Positions 1 to 5,473 of a DNA stretch of 5,473 nucleotides are shown one piece after another. Numbering within the stretch: the stretch's first letter is position 1; each line of letters opens with the position of its first letter. This DNA is from Bacteroidales bacterium (GTDB lineage: Bacteria; Bacteroidota; Bacteroidia; Bacteroidales; JAADGE01), in NCBI GenBank assembly GCA_024762915.1, contig JANTGL010000199.1, forward strand, positions 1 through 5,473. Direction: 5' to 3'. Under the pieces are notes generated by a model. That model had not been told where the DNA came from. It worked only from the letters and a program-made list of their open reading frames with translations, and ran no database searches. The position numbers and the translations under genes were made by a program.

Positions 1-474
1 TTTAAAATCGTTTTGTTCAAAACCCAAACCTTTTAAAGTTTTTTCAACTTCGCCGTGGACGGAATTTCCGCCGAGCAAACGAAATTGCTCTTCCTTTTTA
101 TTCAGTTGTTCAATTAAATTTAAATATGCATCGCTGTGATAATCCTCTCTTTCCGCTAATTGTTTTCCGATATTTTCAAGTTGTTTTTCGAGAGTGAAAA
201 TTTCTGAAAATGCCGTAAATGTTTCTTCCAAAACGGTTTTCCCTTCCGGATAGGTCATTTGTTGCGGGAGATAACCGATTTTCATTTCGGAAGGAACTGA
301 TACACTGCCTCCGTCAACTTCTTGCAATCCGCTCATAATTTTCATTAAAGTGGATTTACCCGCACCGTTTTTTCCGGTTAAACCGATGCGATCTTTTTTG
401 TTTACGACAAAAGAAATATTATCAAGCAAGGTTTTCCCGCTGAAGGCAAGTGTTATGTTATTTACTGAAACCAT
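1..474 (-). CDS. ABC-F family ATP-binding protein, N-terminal part (runs off window)
   Basis: This is the first 158 codons of a soluble ABC ATPase. Residues 34-42 read GKNGAGKST, a perfect Walker A. A Q-loop follows at about 66-72 (IGYLPQQ), then a charged helical stretch from about 80 to 135 (LEKQLENIGKQLAERED, then EQLNKKEEQ). No membrane segments are visible. The opening MVSVNNITLAFSGKTLLDNISF and the helical insertion after the Q-loop match the first cassette of ABC-F proteins, which carry two cassettes on one chain and act on the ribosome (translation factors or antibiotic protection) rather than in transport. The window ends just before the expected signature motif, Walker B and second cassette, so the subfamily (EttA, Uup, YdiF or a resistance type) cannot be decided. 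The ATG at 472-474 is chosen because it gives the usual family N-terminus and lies close behind a promoter-like element. The ABC family is certain; ABC-F is very likely. Confidence 0.9.
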   Translation of the reverse strand, partial: MVSVNNITLAFSGKTLLDNISFVVNKKDRIGLTGKNGAGKSTLMKIMSGLQEVDGGSVSVPSEMKIGYLPQQMTYPEGKTVLEETFTAFSEIFTLEKQLENIGKQLAEREDYHSDAYLNLIEQLNKKEEQFRLLGGNSVHGEVEKTLKGLGFEQNDFK

Positions 475-493
475 TTATAATTTAGAATGTCGG

Positions 494-501
494 CAAAGAT
501 A
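494..501 (-). promoter_or_regulatory. Bacteroidota-type -7 promoter element for the ABC-F gene
   Basis: The minus strand reads TATCTTTG here, an exact match to the TAnnTTTG -7 consensus used by the primary sigma factor in Bacteroidota. It ends 19 nt before the ABC-F start codon, so transcription would begin near position 487 with a leader of only about 13 nt. No good -33 TTG is visible at the expected spacing, which lowers confidence. The spacer region is occupied by an AT-rich palindrome (502-520). Confidence 0.45.
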
Positions 502-520
502 AAATTTTCCGGTAAAATTT
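502..520. repeat. Short palindrome next to the ABC-F promoter
   Basis: AAATTTT at 502-508 and AAAATTT at 514-520 form 7-bp inverted arms around a 5-base centre containing CCGG. It abuts the -7 element and sits where the -33/-7 spacer would be, so it could be an operator. Palindromes of A and T arise easily by chance in such AT-rich DNA, so function is only a suggestion. Confidence 0.3.
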
Positions 521-559
521 ATAGCTTGATTTGAAATCATCGGATGAATACAACTGTAC

Positions 560-606
560 GTTTTGTCATGATTTTTGCTTTTTTCGAGCAAAAATTCCGC
601 CAAAAC
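560..606 (-). repeat. Dispersed hairpin element, copy A
   Basis: The outer arms GTTTTG (560-565) and CAAAAC (601-606) pair over 6 bp. They are followed by an internal loop (TCATG at 566-570 against TCCGC at 596-600). The inner arms ATTTTTGCT (571-579) and AGCAAAAAT (587-595) pair over 9 bp with a 7-nt loop. A second copy with nearly the same arms lies at 3020-3065. The element lies downstream of the RluA-family gene and upstream of the ABC-F promoter, so it would be in the 3' untranslated region of the upstream operon. No transposase is present in the window. It could be a REP/MITE-like repeat or a structured RNA element. The strand is given to match the flanking genes. Confidence 0.7.
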
Positions 607-626
607 TTGTTTATTATTTTCTTGTT

Positions 627-657
627 ACCCCGCATTCCGCTTTGCTTCATACGGGGT
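627..657. repeat. GC-rich imperfect hairpin (REP-like), part of composite copy A
   Basis: ACCCCG (627-632) pairs with CGGGGT (652-657). After one mismatch AT pairs with AT, and GC (639-640) pairs with GC (644-645) around a TTT loop, leaving an unpaired middle. It lies exactly 18 nt after the conserved CAAAACTT end of the AT-rich hairpin, the same spacing as in copy B. Its base composition stands out sharply from its surroundings. It resembles REP-type palindromes, but no cognate transposase is visible. Confidence 0.6.
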
Positions 658-668
658 TATTTACATTT

Positions 669-683
669 AACCCCTTCGGGGTT
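669..683 (-). terminator. Short GC hairpin behind the RluA-family gene, possible terminator
   Basis: AACCCC (669-674) and GGGGTT (678-683) form a 6-bp perfect stem with a 3-nt loop, 15 nt beyond the RluA-family stop codon. On the minus strand there is no run of T after the stem, so this is not a canonical intrinsic terminator. On the plus strand the stem is followed by only a short TT before AATC. It may end the nitroreductase-TSUP-RluA operon, perhaps together with the neighbouring 627-657 hairpin, or may simply be part of the REP-like repeat. Confidence 0.4.
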
Positions 684-698
684 TTAATCATATTAAAT

Positions 699-1586
699 CT
701 AAGATGTTTCATACCGCCTTTTCTCACGTTCAATAATTTTAATGAATTTTTCGGGAACAGTTAAGGCAAATTTTAAAACTTCATTCGTAATCGGATGACT
801 AAAAGCTAATTCCGTTGCAGAAAGAAAAAGACCTTTTCCTATAAAGACCGGTAAATTTGCATGATACAGTTTATCTCCGAGAATCGGAAATCCGGATTTC
901 TCACAATGAATGCGCAATTGATGTGTTCTTCCGGTATGCGGAAACAGTTTTATTAAAGATAAATGTCCGTTTCTTAATGATTTTTCACTTCGAATACATT
1001 CAAATTCCGTGAATGCATATTTGTCTTCAACAGGAAAATTAATTTTGCCTTTTTTAGGAGGTGTTCCGACAACAACGGCATAATAGGTTTTCTTTACTTG
1101 CTTTTCTTCAAATTGTTTTCCGAGGCGGATTCTTGCTTGTTGGGTTTTTGCAATTAACAACAATCCGGAAGTTTGATTGTCCAAACGATGAACCGGCAAA
1201 GGAATTTCCAATGCATCTTTCCCATCGGACTTTTTTAAATTATACGGCAAAGCATTTTGCACTGTTTTAAAATAATTTCCGCTGACGCTTATTCCTGCCG
1301 GTTTATTAATTACGGCAATAAAATCATCTTCATAAATTATAGGAAGTTTCAATTTGAATACTTTTCGAACAGTAGGTTTTTCTTCAAGAAGTTGTATAAT
1401 TTGTCCGGTTTTTATAATTGTTCCCGTACGGCAAACTTGTCCGTCAATCCTGAACCTTTGCTTTTTCAGAGCATTTTTAACACCGGATTTTGTCTCAAAA
1501 AAAGAAAATTCTTTTAAAATGTAATCCGCAGCTCTGACGAGTTCGGTAATTTCTTCAGTTACGGTATGATTTTCGATAATTTTCAA
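699..1586 (-). CDS. RluA-family pseudouridine synthase
   Basis: This 295-residue enzyme should isomerise specific uridines in rRNA or tRNA to pseudouridine. An S4-like RNA-binding region lies at about 35-68 (VKNALKKQRFRIDGQ). The catalytic domain begins near residue 82, with NKPAG at 94-98. The family signature HRLDNQTSG is at 133-141, with D136 as the expected catalytic aspartate, and GRTHQLRIH is at 219-227. Length and motif order are normal for RluA/RluC/RluD-type enzymes, but the target uridine cannot be told. The start is TTG (1584-1586), which shares two bases with the TGA stop of the upstream transporter gene (TTGA), implying translational coupling. No other methionine codon exists in the whole protein and no GTG lies near the N-terminus, so TTG is the best start. 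It is the last gene of a three-gene operon. Confidence 0.93.
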   Translation of the reverse strand: MKIIENHTVTEEITELVRAADYILKEFSFFETKSGVKNALKKQRFRIDGQVCRTGTIIKTGQIIQLLEEKPTVRKVFKLKLPIIYEDDFIAVINKPAGISVSGNYFKTVQNALPYNLKKSDGKDALEIPLPVHRLDNQTSGLLLIAKTQQARIRLGKQFEEKQVKKTYYAVVVGTPPKKGKINFPVEDKYAFTEFECIRSEKSLRNGHLSLIKLFPHTGRTHQLRIHCEKSGFPILGDKLYHANLPVFIGKGLFLSATELAFSHPITNEVLKFALTVPEKFIKIIEREKRRYETS

Positions 1587-2350
1587 GAGAATAAATAATC
1601 AAACACTCCGAACAATTTCAAAGATGCCAAAAATAAAACTACCAATAAAACATATCGAACAAATTTAGGTCCCCAATCTACTGCAAATCTGCTTGCAATA
1701 AACGCACCCGCCATATTACCGCCGGCAAGGATCAATCCTATCTTATAATCAACGGCATCGTTGTAAATGAATATCGATAAGGCAAATACGGTGTACAACA
1801 ATATAATAAATCCTTTCACCGCATTTGCTTTTACCAAATCAAAACCGGCACCCAATACCAAACCGGCTAATAAAAATAACCCGACTCCGGCTTGAATAAA
1901 TCCGCCGTAAATTCCTACAAAAAATAATACGATAAATTGAACGAAAGTCGGCTTTGTTTTTAAATCTTTCGCTTGTTCACGCAACCACATTTTCGGTTTA
2001 AAAATTAACAGGAGAAACATAAAAACCAAAATACCGGCAATTATTTTTTCCATTAAAGCATCGCTTATTTTTACGGCAACAGAAGCACCGACTACGGCAC
2101 CTATAATTGCAGGAATTGTCAACCAAACGGCTTCTTTAAATTCAAAAACTTTTTGCTTTTTAAAACTTGTAACACCTACTGCATTTTGCAATAAAATTGC
2201 AATTCTGTTTGTGCCGTTAGCCACATTTGCAGGCAAGCCCAAAGAAATCAGAAAAGGCAAAGTCAGCAATGAACCGCTTCCGGAAAGGGTATTGACAAAA
2301 CCGACAAAAATCCCTAATAATACAAGTTCTGTTATTTCAATCCAAGTCAT
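1583..2350 (-). CDS. TSUP-family (TauE/SafE) membrane permease
   Basis: This 255-residue, strongly hydrophobic inner-membrane protein has about eight predicted membrane segments (roughly 7-22, 27-38, 75-97, 102-118, 138-172 as two, 178-197, 204-222 and 230-247). It shows the two related halves typical of the sulfite exporter TauE/SafE family. The first half has GSGSLLTLPFL (24-34) followed by ANGTNR (44-49). The second has GGFIQAGVG (149-157) followed by KANAVKGF (174-181). Family members export sulfite, sulfonates or other sulfur-containing or organic anions; the substrate here cannot be inferred. The ATG (2348-2350) overlaps the nitroreductase stop as TGATG, and its own TGA overlaps the next gene's TTG start. 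It is therefore the middle gene of a translationally coupled operon. No sulfur-metabolism gene is present in the window to support sulfite specifically. Confidence 0.9.
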   Translation of the reverse strand: MTWIEITELVLLGIFVGFVNTLSGSGSLLTLPFLISLGLPANVANGTNRIAILLQNAVGVTSFKKQKVFEFKEAVWLTIPAIIGAVVGASVAVKISDALMEKIIAGILVFMFLLLIFKPKMWLREQAKDLKTKPTFVQFIVLFFVGIYGGFIQAGVGLFLLAGLVLGAGFDLVKANAVKGFIILLYTVFALSIFIYNDAVDYKIGLILAGGNMAGAFIASRFAVDWGPKFVRYVLLVVLFLASLKLFGVFDYLFS

Positions 2351-2982
2351 CAGTCTATTTCAATTATCATTTCTTCAGAAGATTTACGAACTTTTTTATA
2401 ATATTGATATTTGTCGTCTTTGTGTCGGTATCCGATTGCTGCAACCACAACAGAACGTAAATTATAATCCGGTAAATTTAATATTTTGTCATATTCTTCC
2501 GGAACGAAGCCGCCTATCGGGCAGGAATCAACGTCCTCATCGGCACAAGCAATTAAAAACGTTCCGAGGGCTAAATAAGCTTGTTTTGAAGCCCAATTAT
2601 AAATTTCATCATCTGTTTTAGAAGAAAATGATTTCACTAACATTTCTTTGAAACTTTTTAACTTTTCGACATCCGAATTTCGAGCTTCGGCAGTTAATTT
2701 TATAAAATTATCGATAAACTTTTCGTCAATATCCGTTCGAGCAGCAAAAATTATTACATGCGATGAATCGGAAACATTTGTTTGCCCGTATGAAGCAGCG
2801 ACTAATTTATCTTTTAAATCTTGATTTTTAACAACAACGGTCATATAAGGTTGCAATCCGTATGAAGTCGCTGAAAGATTTGTTATTTCAAGAATTCTGT
2901 TTAATGTTTCAGAATCAACTTTTTTACTTGTATCAAATTGTTTGGCGGCATAGCGCCAATTCATTATTTCTTTTAAATTCAT
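2350..2982 (-). CDS. NfsB-like NAD(P)H nitroreductase (FMN-dependent)
   Basis: This 210-residue cytoplasmic flavoprotein of the nitroreductase superfamily is close in length to NfsB (about 217 residues). Residues 9-16 (WRYAAKQF) are the characteristic N-terminal FMN-phosphate-binding segment, with R10 and K14. SATSYGLQPY (37-46) matches the conserved S...LQP flavin-contact region. WASKQAYLALGTFLIACADEDVD (130-152), CPIGGF (154-159) and AIGYR (182-186) are the usual C-terminal motifs. Such homodimers reduce nitroaromatics, quinones or flavins using NAD(P)H; the physiological substrate is unknown. The start at 2980-2982 is preferred over the in-frame ATG at codon 7 because the family normally has a short leader before WRYA. 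It is the first gene of the operon with the TSUP permease and the RluA-family enzyme. No convincing promoter is visible; the upstream region instead contains repeat copy B. Confidence 0.92.
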   Translation of the reverse strand: MNLKEIMNWRYAAKQFDTSKKVDSETLNRILEITNLSATSYGLQPYMTVVVKNQDLKDKLVAASYGQTNVSDSSHVIIFAARTDIDEKFIDNFIKLTAEARNSDVEKLKSFKEMLVKSFSSKTDDEIYNWASKQAYLALGTFLIACADEDVDSCPIGGFVPEEYDKILNLPDYNLRSVVVAAIGYRHKDDKYQYYKKVRKSSEEMIIEID

Positions 2983-3019
2983 TTTAAAATTTTTATTTAA
3001 CTATTAGTCATCCTTATAC

Positions 3020-3065
3020 ATTTTGTCATTATTTTTGATCTGAGCATCAAAAATACCGCCAAAAC
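3020..3065 (-). repeat. Dispersed hairpin element, copy B
   Basis: The outer arms TTTTG (3021-3025) and CAAAA (3060-3064) pair over 5 bp. An internal loop follows (TCATT at 3026-3030 against ACCGC at 3055-3059). The inner arms ATTTTTGAT (3031-3039) and ATCAAAAAT (3046-3054) pair over 9 bp with a 6-nt loop. Compared with copy A at 560-606, the arms are almost identical. The three innermost base pairs (GCT/AGC in A, GAT/ATC in B) keep pairing through a compensated change. It lies between the yjjX stop and the nitroreductase start, 38 nt from the latter. Confidence 0.7.
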
Positions 3066-3085
3066 TTATATCTCATTTTTTTATT

Positions 3086-3105
3086 CTCCGTCTTAAAAGA
3101 CGGAG
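3086..3105. repeat. GC-rich perfect hairpin, part of composite copy B
   Basis: CTCCGTCT (3086-3093) and AGACGGAG (3098-3105) form a perfect 8-bp stem (9 bp if a T-A pair closes it) with a 2-4 nt loop. It starts exactly 18 nt after the conserved CAAAACTT of the AT-rich hairpin, as in copy A. No T-run follows on the minus strand, so it is a poor intrinsic terminator for yjjX, although it could still stop or protect the transcript. Confidence 0.65.
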
Positions 3106-3169
3106 CTAAAAATTTCGCTGTTGTTATTTTTTTCTGATTATTCTCCTATTTATTTAAAATTAATTACAA

Positions 3170-3700
3170 TCAATATAAATCATCATTAATAAAAGGTATC
3201 AGAGCCAAAATAACGGCTTCCGAATAATATTTTGCTCGAGAAATTAAATTATCGGTTAAAATCCCGACAGCACCTGTTTTCTTTTTTGAATCTTTTTGTT
3301 TGAAAACAATATCATCTGCATCACCAAGTTCATATCCTTTTTCCAGCAAATTTGTTATTTTTTTCGGTAAAAAGAAACTTCCCGTACGTGCTTTTCCGGT
3401 TTTATTTCCCGAAATAATATAAATCCATGCAAAAGCTTCGGTTCCGTGTGCATTTTTTTCAATACCGCCTTCAATTCCTATCATAAAATCGGCATCGGAA
3501 ATTTTAGTTTGAATATTTTTTGCTCTGTTTTTTGCTCCCGTATATGTCTCTTCATTTCCCAATGGTTGATCAGGAACTTCGGAAGCAACCGACATACTTT
3601 TAATATTAAAATTCACATCGGGAAATACTTTTGAAAAAGCAAATTTAACGGCTTCAATTTTGACAGGGCTTTCAGATGCAATTGCAATCTTCTTTATCAT
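3170..3700 (-). CDS. yjjX: Inosine/xanthosine triphosphatase (YjjX family)
   Basis: This 176-residue enzyme is about the size of E. coli YjjX. It is expected to hydrolyse ITP and XTP (metal-dependent) to the diphosphates, keeping deaminated purines out of RNA and DNA. Family motifs run in the normal order. ASESPVKIEAVKFAF is at 8-22, VPDQPLGNEET at 42-52 and GAKNRA at 55-60. GIEGGI is at 75-80, TGSFFLP at 106-112, ELGDADDIVF at 124-133 and GAVGILT at 143-149. R155 and YYSEAVILALIPF (158-170) close the protein. The start at 3698-3700 places the conserved strand right at the N-terminus. It begins 12 nt after the Wzz-like stop codon and is probably co-transcribed with that gene. Composite repeat copy B follows its stop codon. 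The family assignment is strong; the actual nucleotide preference is inferred from the family. Confidence 0.92.
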   Translation of the reverse strand: MIKKIAIASESPVKIEAVKFAFSKVFPDVNFNIKSMSVASEVPDQPLGNEETYTGAKNRAKNIQTKISDADFMIGIEGGIEKNAHGTEAFAWIYIISGNKTGKARTGSFFLPKKITNLLEKGYELGDADDIVFKQKDSKKKTGAVGILTDNLISRAKYYSEAVILALIPFINDDLY

Positions 3701-3712
3701 AAAATAAAATTA

Positions 3713-4594
3713 CTATGATTTCTTTCGATTTTGATCAAAAGCTTTTGCTTTTTTATTAAAAACAATCAAAAATATAATGAAAATACCCAAGAAAATAAAG
3801 ATAAGACTATTTATTATCAAAGCTGTTTTTATATTCACAATTTCGGATTTCGGCACATAAAAATCTTCAACAATTTTCACTTGATTCAGATTTTGCAGTT
3901 TCTTTATTAATTTTTCTTTAAGAGAAAATAGCATCACACTTTCACTGGAAAAAGAATTTTCATTAAAAATTATGAAATCATTAAACTTTCCGTTTTTCAA
4001 GAATTTTGTTTGCATACTGTCCAATTCTTTTGTCTTAATATCAATCTTTTGAATAATATTTATCAACATTAAAGAATCTTCGGAAATTTGTGATTTAATA
4101 TATGCGTTATTATTTATTAAATATTCAATTCCTTTTCCCAAACTATTATATACGTCTTGATTTGAAGACCTTGCATTTATTTTTACAATATTTCCGTGGG
4201 CTTCCCCTTTTTCTGTTTTATAGAAAGAAGAAATACCTTTAAGTCCTTTCAAATCTTCCTTTTTCAAATTCATCTTCCTTGCCAGAATGTCAAGATTCTT
4301 ACTTTTAATTAACTCATTAGCTTGACTTACAATGCCGGTAATCACTTCTGCCGGATTTTTCTCGTAACGTTTACTGAATTCTTTAAATGTAACGGCATAC
4401 ATATAATTATCATTCTGCTTTGCATATACAATCATTGATGAATTGTATGATTTAACGGATGATTTATTCTTAATAAAGGTAAAAATAATTGCTGCAAGAA
4501 CGGAAATAATTAAAATCCACCAATATTTTTTTAAATAAAGATAAATTTTTATTAATAATTCCAATAAATCAATTTCATTTTTGTTATTTTCCAT
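3713..4594 (-). CDS. Wzz/chain-length-determinant-like inner-membrane protein
   Basis: This 293-residue protein has the polysaccharide co-polymerase layout. A short acidic cytoplasmic N-terminus (EIDLLELLIKIYLYLKKYWW, residues 7-26) leads into membrane segment one at about 25-41. A large, lysine-rich, mostly helical external domain spans about 42-255, with a likely coiled-coil stretch near 175-240. Membrane segment two lies at about 257-279, with a basic tail (KKAKAFDQNRKKS). The DLLELL...YWWILI start is characteristic of Wzz-type domains. P248 precedes the second helix, as prolines do in Wzz, but the full proline-rich motif is not evident. No Walker motifs or tyrosine-rich tail are present, so it is not a BY-kinase fusion. 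Such proteins set polymer length or couple export in O-antigen, capsule or exopolysaccharide synthesis. No glycosyltransferase, polymerase or flippase gene is visible here, so the pathway is open. The upstream TPR gene ends 53 nt before it. Confidence 0.7.
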   Translation of the reverse strand: MENNKNEIDLLELLIKIYLYLKKYWWILIISVLAAIIFTFIKNKSSVKSYNSSMIVYAKQNDNYMYAVTFKEFSKRYEKNPAEVITGIVSQANELIKSKNLDILARKMNLKKEDLKGLKGISSFYKTEKGEAHGNIVKINARSSNQDVYNSLGKGIEYLINNNAYIKSQISEDSLMLINIIQKIDIKTKELDSMQTKFLKNGKFNDFIIFNENSFSSESVMLFSLKEKLIKKLQNLNQVKIVEDFYVPKSEIVNIKTALIINSLIFIFLGIFIIFLIVFNKKAKAFDQNRKKS

Positions 4595-4647
4595 TTTTCA
4601 GTTTTTTTGCAAAAGAAACTAAAATTTTATTATCGTAAAAATAATGT

Positions 4648-5473
4648 TTATTTGCAGTATTTGAATATAAGATCATCAGCTTTATTGTAATTCATTGATT
4701 TTGATTTCTTTAAATCCTCACAAGCTTCTGCATATTTATAAAGTTTTATTTCTGCCATGCCTTTTTTATACCAGACTTCAGCTAATTTAGGATTTAAATC
4801 CAATGCCATAGAATAAGAATTAACCGCTGATATATAAGTTTTTGTTTTCAAATAAGAATCGCCGCAAGAAATAAAATATTCAGATTTTGAATCATCTTTT
4901 TCAATCGACCGATTAAAATCTTCCAAAGCAGCAATATTCTCATTATTTGAAAAATGTATTTTTCCCGATAAATAATATGCTTCGGCATTATCGGGGAAAA
5001 ATGATAAAAACAAATTTATGCTTTGTTTTGCTACCGAATATTCTTTTAATTCAATTTCATTCTTTGTCTTATTTAAAAGAATTTCCGGATTGTAATACTT
5101 GTCAGCAATTATCTCATTATAAACACTTTCTGCCTTTTTATTTTTTTTCAATAAATTCAAAGCATCTGCTGCTTTTGTTTTGTAAGTCAAATTATGTTTT
5201 TTTATTTCAGAAGCTTTCAAATAAGCTGTTGCCGCATTTTTATAATCCTTAGTTAAGAACAACAAATCACCTCTTAGCTCATATGCTTTATGACGTTTTT
5301 TATTTTTTATTATCAACTTATCGAGGATATCAAACGCCGTTGCATAATCCTCTTTAGAAATCTGATATTTTGCTTCATCAAGTTTCTTTTCATAGCTGTT
5401 ATAATAATTTTCTTTCCATAAATTAATCCAAGCATTACTGTTATCAATTTGAGTAAAAGCAGGCATTAATTTT
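4648..5473 (-). CDS. TPR-repeat protein, C-terminal part (start outside window)
   Basis: This is a tetratricopeptide-repeat protein of at least 272 residues. Counting from the methionine at 5464-5466, about seven repeats fill it: near 25-58, 59-92, 93-127, 128-160, 161-194, 195-228 and 229-262. The last three are uninterrupted 34-residue units (AEAYYLSGKIHF, SEYFISCGDSYL and AEVWYKKGMAEI begin them). The C-terminus YAEACEDLKKSKSMN...KYCK is of the kind common on Bacteroidota TPR proteins. TPR arrays bind partner proteins; no catalytic domain is visible. The frame stays open upstream to the window edge and the first residues look like the middle of a domain, with no signal peptide. The ATG at 5464-5466 is therefore probably internal and the gene is annotated as truncated by the window. 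It lies 53 nt before the Wzz-like gene on the same strand, so the two may be co-transcribed. Confidence 0.85.
   Translation of the reverse strand, partial: KLMPAFTQIDNSNAWINLWKENYYNSYEKKLDEAKYQISKEDYATAFDILDKLIIKNKKRHKAYELRGDLLFLTKDYKNAATAYLKASEIKKHNLTYKTKAADALNLLKKNKKAESVYNEIIADKYYNPEILLNKTKNEIELKEYSVAKQSINLFLSFFPDNAEAYYLSGKIHFSNNENIAALEDFNRSIEKDDSKSEYFISCGDSYLKTKTYISAVNSYSMALDLNPKLAEVWYKKGMAEIKLYKYAEACEDLKKSKSMNYNKADDLIFKYCK

Noticed and set aside
475..698. A CRISPR array or tRNA in the repeat-bearing intergenic region.
   Set aside because: There are no regularly spaced direct repeats and no cloverleaf. The structure consists of a few distinct hairpins only.
531..764. A 77-codon open frame on the plus strand across the intergenic region.
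   Set aside because: It runs through both hairpin elements of repeat copy A and into the end of the RluA-family gene on the other strand, shows no domain, and looks like a chance frame.
1061..2621. Several plus-strand open frames of 69-136 codons (1061-1270, 1257-1517, 2211-2621).
   Set aside because: Each lies antisense inside well-supported minus-strand genes with clear family motifs. Their translations show no recognisable domain.
3048..3055. TATTTTTG on the minus strand, matching the TAnnTTTG promoter consensus upstream of the nitroreductase gene.
   Set aside because: It is part of the repeat's paired 3' arm, copy A has AATTTTTG at the same place, and no -33 TTG lies at the right distance. 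It is better explained by the repeat.
3086..3105. The perfect hairpin behind yjjX as a classical rho-independent terminator.
   Set aside because: On the minus strand the stem is followed by AATAAAAAAAT, with no T-run. The preserved 18-nt spacing to the repeat is a better explanation.
3446..3634. A plus-strand open frame of 62 codons; a similar one of 101 codons lies at 4947-5252.
   Set aside because: They are antisense to yjjX and to the TPR gene, respectively, and their cysteine/phenylalanine-rich composition is typical of shadow frames in AT-rich DNA.
5464..5466. The ATG as the true start of the TPR gene.
   Set aside because: The frame remains open to the window edge, there is no ribosome-binding or promoter signal to see, and the residues after it look like the inside of a repeat protein. 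A truncated gene is more likely.

Overview
The window is an AT-rich stretch (by eye roughly one third G+C) in which every supported gene lies on the minus strand. The organism is most likely a member of the Bacteroidota. The reasons are a TAnnTTTG-type -7 promoter element, the absence of clear Shine-Dalgarno sequences, and the character of the proteins: the TPR protein ends with the ACEDLKK...KYCK-type C-terminus common in that phylum, alongside an NfsB-like nitroreductase with a WRYA start. The genus cannot be read from this sequence. No plasmid, phage or transposase gene is visible.

Read in the direction of transcription (high to low coordinates), the layout is as follows. At 5473-4648 there is the C-terminal part of a TPR-repeat protein whose start lies outside the window. 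It is followed by a two-helix inner-membrane protein of Wzz/chain-length-determinant type (4594-3713) and, 12 nt further on, a YjjX-type inosine/xanthosine triphosphatase (3700-3170). An intergenic region (3169-2983) carries a composite repeat. Then comes a tight three-gene operon with overlapping stop and start codons: NfsB-like nitroreductase (2982-2350), eight-helix-type TSUP/TauE-SafE transporter (2350-1583) and RluA-family pseudouridine synthase (1586-699). A second intergenic region (698-475) carries another copy of the composite repeat, a GC-rich tandem hairpin and a promoter. It leads into the first 158 codons of an ABC-F type ATPase (474-1), which runs off the window.

Most genes are housekeeping or accessory: nucleotide-pool cleaning, redox or nitro reduction, anion export, rRNA modification and ribosome-associated ATPase. 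They do not form one obvious pathway. The TPR and Wzz-like genes may belong to an envelope or polysaccharide function that continues outside the window.

The most interesting non-coding signal is a pair of intergenic elements at about 557-657 and 3017-3105. Each has a long AT-rich hairpin with near-identical arms (TTTTGTCAT.ATTTTTG and CAAAAAT.CCGCCAAAACTT), and the three inner base pairs differ between copies in a compensated way. Each is followed, exactly 18 nt later, by a GC-rich hairpin. Both are in the same orientation, between the stop of one gene and the start of the next. They look like a dispersed REP/MITE-like or structured 3'-UTR element. No new protein-based system was found.
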